DNA from: UBA4660 sp034408895 | GTDB lineage: Bacteria > Bacteroidota > Bacteroidia > Flavobacteriales_D > Sanyastnellaceae | Length of the DNA: 64,000 nucleotides | Assembly (NCBI GenBank): GCA_034408895.1 | Contig: JAWXCI010000019.1 | Coordinates: forward strand, 1 to 64,000 | Direction of reading: 5' to 3' | Shown: positions 1-9,910 of the stretch, piece after piece | How positions within the stretch are numbered: position 1 is the first letter of the stretch | Layout of the letters: each line of letters begins with the position of its first letter | The notes under the pieces: generated by a model | The model's input: only the letters and a program-made list of their open reading frames with translations | Told to the model about the DNA's origin: nothing | Databases searched by the model: none | Program-made: the position numbers and the translations under genes

Positions 1-201
1 AGCGGAACAAATCTCTTACATGTCAAAGAACGAAAGCAATTCACAACTGGAATTGCTACTATTTCAATATCTTTTACAGCGGAACAAATCTCTTACATGT
101 CAAAGAACGAAAGCAATTCACAACAGAACGTAGTTCTTTCCGCCCACATCCACGAGCGGAACAAATCTCTTACATGTCAAAGAACGAAAGCAATTCCCCA
201 C
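1..201 (-). CRISPR. End of a CRISPR array, 3 repeats of 47 bp, type II-C-like
   Basis: Three copies of a 47-bp unit lie at 1-47, 78-124 and 155-201, separated by two unrelated 30-bp spacers (48-77 and 125-154). Copies 1 and 2 are identical. Copy 3 differs by two bases in its last five, as expected of a terminal degenerate repeat. Read on the minus strand the unit begins GTTGTGAATTGCTTTC, the start typical of Bacteroidota type II-C (Cas9) repeats, so strand minus is chosen as the likely crRNA sense. The array runs off the left edge, so more spacers and any cas1, cas2 and cas9 would lie outside. No cas gene or clear tracrRNA anti-repeat was seen at 202-700. Confidence 0.88.
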
Positions 202-318
202 TGGCGCGAGTTTCCAATCCAGTGCGCTCCATTTCAAAGTCTCCAGCCTTCAATGCCCCCCATTGTAAATCCATTACAACACCACCCCTTTACCTTCGCT
301 CCATAAAAACAAAGAGCG

Positions 319-537
319 ATGACTTTTCTGGGTTGGCTGCATTGCAACGGGTATTCCATTATGGTATGTGGAGGCACAAATGGTAGCTATGAAATAGATA
401 TTTACCGCAACCTGAAAAAGGTGGAAAGGCGCTGCCATGCAAACTGGGAAGAAGTAGTGGCGCGATATGGAAAGTACTTTGATCTTTCGGAACTGACAGA
501 ACGGATAAGCAAGCGCACAGCAATCGAGCATAGATAA
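319..537 (+). CDS. Possible small protein of unknown function, 72 aa
   Basis: This open frame sits in the otherwise gene-free stretch 202-700 between the CRISPR array and the serine hydrolase. It starts with ATG shortly downstream of TACCTTCGC (about 290-298), which resembles the Bacteroidota -7 box. The product is charged, mostly helical-looking in its second half, with no signal peptide and no motif I recognise. A shorter frame at 559-667 (35 codons) follows it. Either could be noise or the remnant of a small gene, so confidence is low. Confidence 0.25.
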   Translation: MTFLGWLHCNGYSIMVCGGTNGSYEIDIYRNLKKVERRCHANWEEVVARYGKYFDLSELTERISKRTAIEHR

Positions 538-700
538 ACTTCGCCCCTCCTAATTTCCAATGCACTTCATCAGCGAACACACATTATACGACCTTAACCT
601 CCGCATCTTCTGTGCAGAGAATTCAGACTATCATGCTGAACTATGGTATGATGGCAAGAATTGCTGATAGCTTATTAGTTCTGAACTGAGAATAGCGGCT

Positions 701-2053
701 TCAGTCAGCAATACAAATTGTTTTCTTCATTACATCATCATTCCAAAAAAGAACAACGGAATAAATACCGGTTGCCAGTTGGCTCACATCGAGCACAGCA
801 TCTTTATCATTCAACGCATCAACTTCCATTGCCACTTTTCCGGTGCAATCCAGCATTTTTAGTTGGTAAACTCCACTCGTTGCTGCACTGATGAAAAGTT
901 GAGTGCTGGCAGGATTCGGAAAAACATACAGCCCTTCATCGGAAACGGGCGATGAAATTCCTGTTTCAAGAAACTCCAGCACTGCATCATAAACAGGATT
1001 GAAAATGCCATACCAGGTGGTTTGAGTATTGGTCATGGTGGCCACAGTGAAATCATGATTCATGGAATGAAACACGGACGACATGTTGGTGTAATATCCA
1101 TCGTGACCCAGCACCTGATAGGTACCAGTGCCAATAGCGTGATGCAGACCCATACCATATCCGGCACTCCAGTCATCGAAACTTTCCGGGCTGAAAACCA
1201 TCATCTCGTTGAGCGATGAGGGAGACAGGATTTGACCGGTGAGCAGGGCATGAATAAAAATGGCCATGTCGTGAGGGGTACTCACAATGTTGGAACAACC
1301 GTAACCAAAACTGAGCATAGAGGTTTCTGAAATCAGGTTGTAGTTCATTAGCCCATCACCGAAATTCCACCACACACCGGCTCGTGGTTCGGTGTAATCA
1401 TCATAGCCACCGTAGTAAGTATGTTGAAGTGCAAGAGGCTCCCATATTCGTGTTCGAAATTCATCTTGAACGGGGTTTCCTGTAATGGCCTCGGCAATCA
1501 TTCCTGCCAGCACAAAATTGCTGCTTGAATAATGAAAATCGGTGCCGGGTGCAAAATCCGGAACTTCACTCACAATGTCTTCTATCAATTCTTCAGAAGT
1601 GAAAAAATGATTGGGATCCTCCAGCACAAGATCGCCCACTCCTGCAATTTCCAGGTAGTCGGCAATGCCGCTGATGTTACTCAACAGTTGCCGCAAAGTA
1701 ATGTTTTCATTGAAGGAAGAATTGAGGGTGATGTATTGCGTCCACGGTGCATCTAGGTTCACTAATCCATCTTCGGCCAGCAGCAGGAAAAGTGTTGCCA
1801 TATTTGTTTTTGTTACACTCGCTGCATGAAACACGGTGGTGTCGGTAATGTCTGTTCCCAACCCGTCACCGGCTTGCCCTGTCCACATATCGCCATTGGG
1901 CATTATCACGCAGGCGGACACTCCGTTGTTGCCTCCATTCTGCACCCGGTCAATAAGAATTTCCTGAAGTGTGGTGGCAAGACCTTCATCAAATTGTGCG
2001 GTACACATTGTTGCAAAAGCAACAAATCCCAAGAGTAAAATTTTATTCTTCAT
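701..2053 (-). CDS. Secreted serine hydrolase (class C beta-lactamase fold) with T9SS sorting domain
   Basis: The 450-residue product starts with a signal peptide (MKNKILLLGF...CTAQ); the ATG at 2053 is chosen because the longer frame only adds residues before that peptide. The beta-lactamase-related/D-aminopeptidase fold is shown by SVTK at about residue 79 (SxxK nucleophile), a YSSSN stretch around residue 175 where the YxN motif belongs, and GHDG further on as the HxG-type third motif. The last 75 or so residues (from VFPNPAS) form a type A T9SS C-terminal sorting domain, so the enzyme is probably exported and attached or released outside. The substrate could be a peptide, ester or cell-wall fragment and cannot be told from sequence. 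It is followed on the same strand by nothing close. Confidence 0.85.
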   Translation of the reverse strand: MKNKILLLGFVAFATMCTAQFDEGLATTLQEILIDRVQNGGNNGVSACVIMPNGDMWTGQAGDGLGTDITDTTVFHAASVTKTNMATLFLLLAEDGLVNLDAPWTQYITLNSSFNENITLRQLLSNISGIADYLEIAGVGDLVLEDPNHFFTSEELIEDIVSEVPDFAPGTDFHYSSSNFVLAGMIAEAITGNPVQDEFRTRIWEPLALQHTYYGGYDDYTEPRAGVWWNFGDGLMNYNLISETSMLSFGYGCSNIVSTPHDMAIFIHALLTGQILSPSSLNEMMVFSPESFDDWSAGYGMGLHHAIGTGTYQVLGHDGYYTNMSSVFHSMNHDFTVATMTNTQTTWYGIFNPVYDAVLEFLETGISSPVSDEGLYVFPNPASTQLFISAATSGVYQLKMLDCTGKVAMEVDALNDKDAVLDVSQLATGIYSVVLFWNDDVMKKTICIAD

Positions 2054-2158
2054 GATGTATAGGAGATAGTTAGAAGCAATTTGGCATAACCCGGAGCCAC
2101 GCATCTGCTATGGCTAAAGCATAGCTGATTAAGTTCTTTTAGTATGTTGAGAAGTCAT

Positions 2159-4558
2159 CTAGTCGAATATCACAGTGAGGTTCATCAATCCATTTTCAGA
2201 TCTGATTGCAGCCTGATAGTATCCGCAAGAATAGCGTGTTACATCTATGACGGTAATGGTTTGATTCAATCTCTGGTGATGCACTAATTGTCCTATGGAG
2301 TTGTAGAGTTCCATGAACAAAGTGCCGGCATCAGCTTTCGTTTCGATAAACAGGATATTGCTGGCCGGGTTGGGATAGATGTGAATGAACTCAACTGCGA
2401 CTTCATCAACTGTAGTTGCAATATCTATTTCGAGAGAAACGAGGGGACCCACACATCCGGTCGAACTTGTTTCTGTAACACTTACTGCTCCGGCACCTTC
2501 ATCGTTCCACATTACTTCAATGGCTGATGATGCCTGCCCCGAAATAATTGTTCCTCCCTCCACCACCCATAAATAAGTGCTTCCTGGTGTTGTATTGTAA
2601 GTGTAAGATTCAAGTGAGAGCGATGCTGGATTTACCTCGCCTGTTATGGCATAAGCCGGCACCAATTCACAACTGCCATCCTCATCAGTTGCTGCGGAAT
2701 TGTAGTTGCATGCTTCGCTATCTGTACAACCGGCCACTTCCAGTTCATTGCATATTCCATCGCCATCGGTATCCAATAAACATTCGTTATTGCAGTCATA
2801 AAACATTTCGGCATAGATGCATGAGTTGTCGCTTTCGGTTGCTCCGGGATCAAAATTGCAAGCCGCATCATCGGTGCAGCCTGCTATTTCATTTTCGTCA
2901 CACACTTCATCGTTGTCCTGGTCGTTGAGGCAATATCCATCGCAGTCCAACAATTCTTCGGGGTACTCGCAGGAGCCATCATCGTATTCTGCATCGGAGT
3001 CGTAGTTGCAAGCTTCCGTATCGGTGCATCCGTAATACCCACATCCGAACATTTCATTTATGGTTATACGTTGGTTGGATGAAATGTCGGTAGCGGTTGT
3101 TGTCATCCCGCTCGGCCATTTCACGGTTATTTCATTCACCACTTCGTTGGCCCCCAGTCCGAAAAATTGTATGTAGGAATGTTGCGAACAGAAACCTTCG
3201 CCACAACCCACCCTTCTCATTTGCACAATTCCTCCTGCCGTTACCTGAATCACCGCGCCAATGGCTTTGCGGTTTGAAAAAACACCCTCCAGGTCAATGC
3301 TGATGTAGTTATTATCGGAAAAATCGTTCCGCCAAAACGAGTTAGGCGTTCCATCGGTATTGTTTTTTACAAGTTCCGGATAGCCATCATTGTTGTAATC
3401 GCCCACCGCGTTGCCAATACTTTCATCATCATCATTGCCCATTCCCCACGCATCATTTGAAACTATGAAGCTCTCGCCTGCGTCCATATTTTCGAACATG
3501 CGGCTGGCGAATGGTGCACCGCTGCGTTCATCTACATGGAGGTCCAGGTCCATGTCGTTATCTGCATCGAAAAATGATGCGCCCCATGTAAAGTGGTAGA
3601 GTATTACCCCCATTGGGTTTGCCACATCCAGAAACGTTTCATCTCCCTGGTTTTGCAGCAGGCTGCAGCCATCGCCTCCTGTATCGGTAATGAAAATATC
3701 CATGAAACCATCGTTGTTGTAATCGCCAACGGTGGCCGTCATGGTGTTGTTCATAATGTTGGCGTTGCTCGTCACGGATATATTGTCGAATGTTCCGTCA
3801 CCCATGTTTTTAAACAGGAGGCAACCGGCCTGATAGTCCTGCCCTACAAATATGTCTTCCCATCCATCGTTGTTGAAATCCAGTGTGGCAATGGCCAGCA
3901 CACTGTTGCCAACTCCACCACCCAATCCTGCATCATCGGTAGCATCTTCAAAAGTGCCATCACCCATGTTATGATAGAGTGTGAGATCACCCACAAGATG
4001 ATAAAGCCGGTGAGCAGTTACCAAATCAAGAAAACCATCTCTGTCATAATCCAGCCACGAACCATTGAAGGATGGAACCGTTGGATCATCGAATCCGCAG
4101 GTGGTAGTTACATCCACCATTTGCATATCGCCATCGTTTCTATACAGTCGGTTGAGTTGGTAAGATGAAATCCACAAATCCATGTCGCCATCGTTATCAT
4201 AATCCACCCATATCGGTTGTTTGGTTTCGGTGGTGTTGTCCACCATTGGTTCGAGTTCTATAAAGCCACTGCCGGTGTTTTGGTGGAAGTGCATGGGTGA
4301 GCCTGGTCCCGATGTAAACGTGAGATCATCCCATCCATCCTGGTTGAAGTCGGCAAAACTGACACCGCCTCCATAGTTCACATCGCCAAACGGATAATCC
4401 AGTCCGAAGTCAGCGCTAACGTTGGTGAAGCCCTGAGCCAATCCAATGTTGCATAAGAGAAAAAGTAAAGCACTTACAAAAGTGTGATTCAGGCTTTTTA
4501 GTTCACACTTCCCAAACCATGCTCTTTTGTAAAGCGAAATAATTTCTCCTGTTTTCAT
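2159..4558 (-). CDS. Secreted FG-GAP/VCBS repeat protein with ASPIC/UnbV domain and T9SS tail
   Basis: A large exported protein (799 aa from the ATG at 4558, which precedes a hydrophobic segment ending NIGLAQ). The first 430 residues hold repeated FG-GAP/VCBS blades with calcium-loop patterns such as DYDNDGDMD, DYDRDGF, DYNNDGFMD and DADNDMDLD, expected to fold as a beta-propeller. An ASPIC/UnbV domain follows (GLGANEVVNEITVKWPSG). Then come three cysteine repeats starting GCTDTEACNYD, GCTDDAACNFD and GCTDSEACNYN, with DxDGDGxC-type spacers between them. The C-terminus (IYPNPASNILFIET...) is a T9SS sorting domain. It is probably a surface or released adhesion or binding protein. Upstream in-frame starts to 4666 exist but leave no signal peptide at the N-terminus. 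Confidence 0.82.
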   Translation of the reverse strand: MKTGEIISLYKRAWFGKCELKSLNHTFVSALLFLLCNIGLAQGFTNVSADFGLDYPFGDVNYGGGVSFADFNQDGWDDLTFTSGPGSPMHFHQNTGSGFIELEPMVDNTTETKQPIWVDYDNDGDMDLWISSYQLNRLYRNDGDMQMVDVTTTCGFDDPTVPSFNGSWLDYDRDGFLDLVTAHRLYHLVGDLTLYHNMGDGTFEDATDDAGLGGGVGNSVLAIATLDFNNDGWEDIFVGQDYQAGCLLFKNMGDGTFDNISVTSNANIMNNTMTATVGDYNNDGFMDIFITDTGGDGCSLLQNQGDETFLDVANPMGVILYHFTWGASFFDADNDMDLDLHVDERSGAPFASRMFENMDAGESFIVSNDAWGMGNDDDESIGNAVGDYNNDGYPELVKNNTDGTPNSFWRNDFSDNNYISIDLEGVFSNRKAIGAVIQVTAGGIVQMRRVGCGEGFCSQHSYIQFFGLGANEVVNEITVKWPSGMTTTATDISSNQRITINEMFGCGYYGCTDTEACNYDSDAEYDDGSCEYPEELLDCDGYCLNDQDNDEVCDENEIAGCTDDAACNFDPGATESDNSCIYAEMFYDCNNECLLDTDGDGICNELEVAGCTDSEACNYNSAATDEDGSCELVPAYAITGEVNPASLSLESYTYNTTPGSTYLWVVEGGTIISGQASSAIEVMWNDEGAGAVSVTETSSTGCVGPLVSLEIDIATTVDEVAVEFIHIYPNPASNILFIETKADAGTLFMELYNSIGQLVHHQRLNQTITVIDVTRYSCGYYQAAIRSENGLMNLTVIFD

Positions 4559-4741
4559 CTTAGCAACAAACCTAGGGGTAAGGAGGAAAGTGGTGCCGTC
4601 AATATTCAGTGCAAATGTTGAATGCACATCTTTTTTCATCATTTGCTCATTGGGTTTTAATTGCAATGGAATTTTCAGGATGAAATATTGAACAGGCTTT
4701 TAAAGAGTCAGCGAGGAAGTTGACCTTGTTATTTTCACCTC

Positions 4742-7700
4742 GTGCGAATCACCAACATCATTTGCTTCATTCTGCTCTTTTCAACTTTTGCCGCAGCACA
4801 AAGCGATGTGGTGAACTTCCGGCATTATGGTGTGGCCGATGGTCTTTCTGATAACAATATCCGATGCCTCTATTTCGACTCGCATGGTTTCCTGTGGATA
4901 GGAACCAACGAAGGACTCAACCGGTTTGATGGTGAAGAGTTTTTTCATTACAAAAAGGGAAGTGGTGAAAGATTTTCTCTCTCCGGCAACGTGATAACCG
5001 ATGTGATTGAAGATGAAGAAACGAACTTATGGATAGCAACCAGAGACGGTGGTATCTGCCACCTTAACAGGAACTCGGGCGAAGTTTTCGTCCCCAAACT
5101 CTACAACGATTCGTTGCGCGTATTCATAAGTCTTGTCAATAGTTTGTGCATTGGAAATGATGGTTTGTTGTATGTAGCCACAGGGAACGGACTGCTCGTC
5201 AGCAACGAAAACCGCGACCGGTTTCACCTGGTGCAACAGCAGCGGCAACGAGCCTACTACGACCTGGAGCCAAGTGGCAGCAACATGATTGTAGCCGGAA
5301 TCTCAACCAGCTTCGCCCTCGTGGTTAACCAAAAACTTGTGAGTAATACATTCGATCAGCAAATCGCGGATGGCATTGGCCAGATATTTAATGATTTGTT
5401 TCGGGATTCGGAAGGGGAAGTTTGGGGTGGTGCATGGGATCACTACCTGCATAACTATAACGAAGACAAGCACCGGCTCAGTAGTATAGATTTTATGCAC
5501 CTCCATACTCCTGCATACAAAAGCGAAGAAATTTATGCCATCACCGAGGCAGGCAACCGCGAGTTGTGGCTCGGTATGAAAAGCGGGACGATATGGAAAT
5601 TCAACACTGAAACCCTTGCCAGTGCACCACTGAAACTGGGTGAACAAGACATCTCGCGGCTCAATGGTAACCGCATTCACAGCATGATAACCGATAAACA
5701 CGGCCGCACCTGGGTGGGCACTGATGCGGGTCTTCATGTGTACAATCCCTTCAACTCGCTGTTTGCGGTCAATTGGGTTGCCGACCAGAAATCAACGGTA
5801 AACGACTTGTTGTTGTTCAATGACAGGTTGTGGATATCCACTAACGCAGGTCTTTATTATAACCAGCACTCAACCGTATTTCCTGCTCCACCATTTGCAG
5901 ATGGTCCGCAGGAGGCTCATGCCATGCACCTCACCGGCAATGGAAAGTTGTGGGTGGGTACACAACGCGGAATGGAATTGTATGATACCGGAAACGACCA
6001 GTTTATCAGGCCATTTAGCAGAGAGCCATTGATGTTCGGGAACAGATGGCTCTCCACAAGAATTAACGCCATGACCTCTTTTTACATCGGTAACAAGGAA
6101 TATCTTGTACCGAATCCTTATGGCCACGGCACCGTGCTCGCGGACATGGAAGCGAATGAATGGGCCATGGGATTTGTGAAGGCGGGTGAAAAAGTTGAAA
6201 ACCTCGTGAAGAATTTCCTGGTTGATTCCGACTCGGTGCTTTGGATTGTAGGCTCGGTGGCCGGTGTTTCCAGGTACAAGTCTCACGAGCACTTCGACCG
6301 CACCTGGCCCACCAATCCGTGGACACCACCGGTGGATAGCATTATACCCTTCACCATTCAAACCGAAAGTTTTTTACAGCCCGGTATCTCGCCCGATGCC
6401 ACCGCAATGATTGAAAAAAGTACCGGAACCTATTGGGTGGCTACACAAGGGAGTGGGCTGTTGCTTTTCGAATCTCAAAAGGACTCGTTATGGTTCTCTC
6501 CGATAAAAAACTCACCACTCTCCATAAAATCTCTTACCCAAGATGGTGAGGGGCGGCTTTGGATGAATGCCGGTGGCGGGCTTTATTCGTACAACACGGC
6601 AAACGAAGAATGGAAACACTACGATGAAAAAGACGGAATACCCGCAGCAGGTCTCAGCAGTGCAATACTGGCAGATAGCGAAGGAAAGGTTTATGTCGGT
6701 GGAAATGGATTCTATCTCCAGTTCAATCCATCGCAAACCATAAGCAACAATGAATTGCCCTCAACAAAAATCACCCACCTTGAAGTGATGAGTGCCTTTG
6801 CCGATTCATTGTTGCTTGCAAAAAATGTTGTGCTGCCATCTGAACAAAATTTCCTGACGTTTCATTTCACCTCATTGTGTTTCAACAATGCGGAGAATTG
6901 CACCTTTACTTATATGCTGGATGGATTGGATGAGCAATGGAACAACAACAGCACGCTCAACTTTGTGCGCTATAATAAACTTCCTTTCGGTGAATACACT
7001 TTTAGAGTACGCGCCATCAACAGTAGCGGAGTGGCTGATGCCAACGAGGCTACTTTTCATTTCTCCATTCGCGCACCGTTCTATATGCGGTGGTGGTTCG
7101 TTGCGCTGATTATGTTGATTGTGGCTGCCATTGTTGCCGCCATACTTCGCTACCGCTACCTGCAAAAGATGAAACTCGAAACAGTACGCAATAAAATAGC
7201 GCGCGACCTGCACGATGATGTAGGCAGCGCGCTGGGGAGTATTTCTTATTTCAGTGCAACCGCGAAAAAGAGTTTGGATGAAAACAATTTGGATACCGGG
7301 AAAATCGTGTTAGAGAAAATAGGCAGCACCAGCCGCGAGATGATTGAAAACATGCACGACATAGTGTGGGCCGTTAATCCCGCCAACGACTCGTTCGACA
7401 ATGTGATGGAGCGCATGAAAAGCCACGCTGCCGATATTGCTTCAGCCAATAACATTAAACTGATTTTCGAAGCGGATGAAAAGCTGAACTCACTAAAACT
7501 TTCAATGACGGAAAGAAAAAACCTCTTCCTTATTTTTAAAGAATCGCTTTACAACAGTTTGAAGTACTCCGGTTGCAATACAATTGAAGTGGTGCTCGCG
7601 CGTGAAACTCCCGACAGGTCTCGAACCCTTAGGGTTGTCACGCGGCTTTACATGAAAATAAGCGACAACGGCAAAGGTTTCGATGTGGAAAAAAGAATGG

Positions 7701-7810
7701 GAAAAGGCAACGGGCTGAAGAACATGAAGGCGAGGGCAGGGGAGATGGGGGCCAGGTTCAGTTTGACGTCTGACTTGGGCAATGGAACAAAGGTCGAAGT
7801 GATGATGTAG
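4742..7810 (+). CDS. Reg_prop (two-component propeller) sensor histidine kinase
   Basis: A 1022-aa membrane sensor kinase starting at GTG with a signal peptide (about residues 1-19). Residues 25 to about 680 carry repeated two-component regulator propeller blades (for example LWIGTNEGLNRFDG, TWVGTDAGLHVYNP, LWVGTQRGMELYD), folding as paired beta-propellers outside the inner membrane. A Y_Y_Y domain follows (TYMLDGLDEQWN), then one transmembrane helix near residue 783. The cytoplasmic part has a HisKA_3 dimerisation region with the phospho-acceptor in ARDLHDDVG (near residue 824) and an HATPase_c domain ending in DNGKGF and GNGLKNMKARAGEMG. HisKA_3 kinases partner with NarL/LuxR-type regulators, and one lies at 9138, so the two probably form a pair although a divergent gene separates them. 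The ligand is unknown; oligosaccharides are common for this class. Confidence 0.9.
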   Translation: MRITNIICFILLFSTFAAAQSDVVNFRHYGVADGLSDNNIRCLYFDSHGFLWIGTNEGLNRFDGEEFFHYKKGSGERFSLSGNVITDVIEDEETNLWIATRDGGICHLNRNSGEVFVPKLYNDSLRVFISLVNSLCIGNDGLLYVATGNGLLVSNENRDRFHLVQQQRQRAYYDLEPSGSNMIVAGISTSFALVVNQKLVSNTFDQQIADGIGQIFNDLFRDSEGEVWGGAWDHYLHNYNEDKHRLSSIDFMHLHTPAYKSEEIYAITEAGNRELWLGMKSGTIWKFNTETLASAPLKLGEQDISRLNGNRIHSMITDKHGRTWVGTDAGLHVYNPFNSLFAVNWVADQKSTVNDLLLFNDRLWISTNAGLYYNQHSTVFPAPPFADGPQEAHAMHLTGNGKLWVGTQRGMELYDTGNDQFIRPFSREPLMFGNRWLSTRINAMTSFYIGNKEYLVPNPYGHGTVLADMEANEWAMGFVKAGEKVENLVKNFLVDSDSVLWIVGSVAGVSRYKSHEHFDRTWPTNPWTPPVDSIIPFTIQTESFLQPGISPDATAMIEKSTGTYWVATQGSGLLLFESQKDSLWFSPIKNSPLSIKSLTQDGEGRLWMNAGGGLYSYNTANEEWKHYDEKDGIPAAGLSSAILADSEGKVYVGGNGFYLQFNPSQTISNNELPSTKITHLEVMSAFADSLLLAKNVVLPSEQNFLTFHFTSLCFNNAENCTFTYMLDGLDEQWNNNSTLNFVRYNKLPFGEYTFRVRAINSSGVADANEATFHFSIRAPFYMRWWFVALIMLIVAAIVAAILRYRYLQKMKLETVRNKIARDLHDDVGSALGSISYFSATAKKSLDENNLDTGKIVLEKIGSTSREMIENMHDIVWAVNPANDSFDNVMERMKSHAADIASANNIKLIFEADEKLNSLKLSMTERKNLFLIFKESLYNSLKYSGCNTIEVVLARETPDRSRTLRVVTRLYMKISDNGKGFDVEKRMGKGNGLKNMKARAGEMGARFSLTSDLGNGTKVEVMM

Positions 7811-7822
7811 TGATGCCCATCG

Positions 7823-7857
7823 CCCCTTGCAAAGAGCAAATAGTCAAAGGGGTTTTT
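7823..7857 (+). terminator. Putative rho-independent terminator after the sensor kinase
   Basis: CCCCTTGC and CAAAGGGG form a short stem around a loop of about 18 bases, followed by TTTTT. It lies 12 bp after the kinase stop codon. Confidence 0.5.
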
Positions 7858-7957
7858 AGTCCTGGAAGCGACTAATAGATGGTGCAAAACAGGATTTTGC
7901 AGGTGCCATGTTAAGGCCGGTCCTGTTTCAGAACCCGGATTGTCGGATCGGATTGAC

Positions 7958-8638
7958 TTAGCGGACTTTTTCTAATTCGCAAGAACTCAGTGGATCCTGG
8001 ATAGGGCGCAGCACTTTGCCTGATGTATCAATCACCAAACGTTGTTCCCCTAGCTGGATGATGCATTGACCACAACTGAATTTTCCTGCTGCATCAAACT
8101 GCGGTGAAATGGCCATCTTGCCGTAATCATCAATAAATCCCCATTTCCCGTTTACCTCCACTGCCGCAAGACCACTGCCGAACTCACCAAAATGTTCAAC
8201 CCTGGGAGGAAATATTACATCATCTTCTTTGCTGATGTAGAGATAATCCTCACCTTGTTTCGCCCAGGCAATCCCGTCATGAAAATCATCTGCGAGGTCG
8301 TATTGCAGTGCAATCACTTCTTTTCCTTTTTTGTTGATGTAGCCATGTTTCCCATTGATGCATACCCGCGCAAGTCCATCGGAAAACTGCCCGGCATCAT
8401 CGTACATCAATGGAATGATTTCCTTACCTGCTGTGTTGATGAACCCACATTTGCCGTTGAGCACCACGAGCGCACGATCTTCTGAAAATTCAGAGCCTGC
8501 ATCATAAAGAACTGCGCTGATGGGCGTGCCGGATTCATCAGCGTATCCGTATTTGCTGTCGTGGTAAAAGATGGCAGGTTGGGCGTAAATGTTTACTGCT
8601 ATAAGCAGGAATGCACAACTGATTAGTATGCTTTTCAT
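7958..8638 (-). CDS. WG-repeat secreted protein
   Basis: A 226-aa protein with a signal peptide (MKSILISCAFLLIAVNIYAQ) followed by about six WG (KWGFID-type) repeats: KYGYADESG, KCGFINTAG, KHGYINKKG, EDYLYISKE, KWGFIDDYG and a degenerate last one. WG repeats are found in exported or surface proteins of Bacteroidota and probably make a beta-rich repeat fold; no enzymatic motif is visible. The ATG at 8638 is chosen because it is immediately followed by the signal peptide. The gene stands alone between the sensor kinase and the response regulator, transcribed in the opposite direction, and could be a target of that pair. Confidence 0.8.
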   Translation of the reverse strand: MKSILISCAFLLIAVNIYAQPAIFYHDSKYGYADESGTPISAVLYDAGSEFSEDRALVVLNGKCGFINTAGKEIIPLMYDDAGQFSDGLARVCINGKHGYINKKGKEVIALQYDLADDFHDGIAWAKQGEDYLYISKEDDVIFPPRVEHFGEFGSGLAAVEVNGKWGFIDDYGKMAISPQFDAAGKFSCGQCIIQLGEQRLVIDTSGKVLRPIQDPLSSCELEKVR

Positions 8639-8792
8639 GATAAAATGGTAAGATGAAACGTTTAAGCTGAGATGGTAACTCTTACAAGAGTAGCGCGGAA
8701 ATAGTTGCAGTTCCACGAAGTTTCGATATACGCAGCTTTATTGACCTTAAGCAGAACTAACACGCACACCGAAATAGGAAAGGTTGAAAAAC

Positions 8793-8826
8793 GAAAACCC
8801 TCCATGTTTAACCATGAAGGGTTTTC
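8793..8826. terminator. Isolated terminator-like hairpin
   Basis: GAAAACCCT and AGGGTTTTC pair, with CCATG/CATG extending the stem, around a 6-base loop. An A-tract precedes it and AGATTTT follows. It lies in the 499-bp divergent gap 8639-9137, with no coding region ending nearby, so it terminates either an unseen short transcript or nothing. The rest of that gap holds no convincing gene; a 64-codon open frame at 8871-9065 looks random. Confidence 0.5.
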
Positions 8827-9137
8827 AGATTTTACCACACCACGGTGATGAGTTGATGTGAAGGGCGGGTATGAGAAATGTTTTCATGGTTAATTTATTT
8901 TTCTGTTTTCAAAGATTTGCGGTAAGGGTGATGCCGAATTACATCAAGCGCAGGGCTTCGCGGCAGGTGCCATCTTTCACGTGCTTTCCTTCTGATGATT
9001 GTGCAACTCTTCTCCCTATTAAACAATTCTTCCCCAAACTCCTTTCGCCTCCCACTTCCTCTTAATTTGATCCTCCCGAATCCTTCCCCCTAAATGGGGA
9101 TTCCATCCAACCCAACATTCTTTCAACCTTTGCCCCC

Positions 9138-9773
9138 ATGCCAATTGGAGTAATGCTCTTTGATGATAATCGCCACATCCGCGATTCACTTTCGCTTATG
9201 TTGGTGGCTGATAGCCGTTTCAAATTATGCGGAGCGTTTGAGGATGCCAGCAATGCAGTTGAACTTGTTTCGGTTTTAAAACCCGATGTAGTCTTGATGG
9301 ATATTGACATGCCTGCGAAAAACGGAATAGAAGCAGTGGGCGAAGTTCATGTTGCGTTTCACGATTTGCCCATTATCATGCTCACTGTTTTCGATGACAG
9401 CGACCGCGTGTTTCAATCCCTTCGAAAAGGTGCGGTTGGGTATTTACTGAAAAGCACTCCACCAGAAAAACTTATCGAAGCACTTATGGAAGTGAAAGAC
9501 GGTGGTGCCCCCATGTCGCCCTCTGTTGCCCGCAAGGTGATGCAACATTTCCAGCATGACCAGCTTCCGGAAAAAGCAGACTACAAACTTTCCCCACGCG
9601 AAAAAGACGTGCTCTGTTTATTGGTGGACGGACTATCCTATAAGATGATTGCCGACCGGTTGGACATTGGTTACGAAACGGTGCGCTCTCACATCAAAAA
9701 CATTTATGTGAAGCTTCATGTTCAAACCATGACCGAGGCCGTTGCCAAAACCCTGAAGGAAGGCCTTGTTTAA
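9138..9773 (+). CDS. NarL/FixJ-family response regulator
   Basis: A 211-aa two-domain regulator. The receiver domain (residues 1-120) has the acidic pair in LFDDN, the phosphorylatable aspartate in VVLMDIDMP and the conserved lysine in LLKSTPPEK. The C-terminal LuxR-type helix-turn-helix (KLSPREKDVLCLLVDGLS and YETVRSHIKNIYVKL, residues 150-205) binds DNA. It is the likely partner of the HisKA_3 kinase at 4742-7810. AACCTTTGC lies just upstream of the ATG, close to the phylum's -7 box, implying a very short leader. Confidence 0.92.
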   Translation: MPIGVMLFDDNRHIRDSLSLMLVADSRFKLCGAFEDASNAVELVSVLKPDVVLMDIDMPAKNGIEAVGEVHVAFHDLPIIMLTVFDDSDRVFQSLRKGAVGYLLKSTPPEKLIEALMEVKDGGAPMSPSVARKVMQHFQHDQLPEKADYKLSPREKDVLCLLVDGLSYKMIADRLDIGYETVRSHIKNIYVKLHVQTMTEAVAKTLKEGLV

Positions 9774-9910
9774 CTTCCATTGTGGTTTCGTGATTTAGGG
9801 CAACTCTGTTCTACTAGTTGTAAAACTCGACCATCCCCAAAAATGGGGGTGTTTGCCTAAGCCATTTTAGCGGACATTTGTCGCATTAACCAAAAACACT
9901 ACAAAACCAA

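Noticed and set aside
559..667. 35-codon frame beginning MHFISEHTLYDLNLRIFCAE
   Set aside because: Too short and without context to be called a gene.
2288..4168. Many plus-strand open frames of 60-190 codons opposite the FG-GAP gene
   Set aside because: They are shadows of the minus-strand gene, with no start signals or family match.
8871..9065. 64-codon plus-strand frame before the response regulator
   Set aside because: It has no recognisable protein pattern and overlaps the regulator's upstream region.
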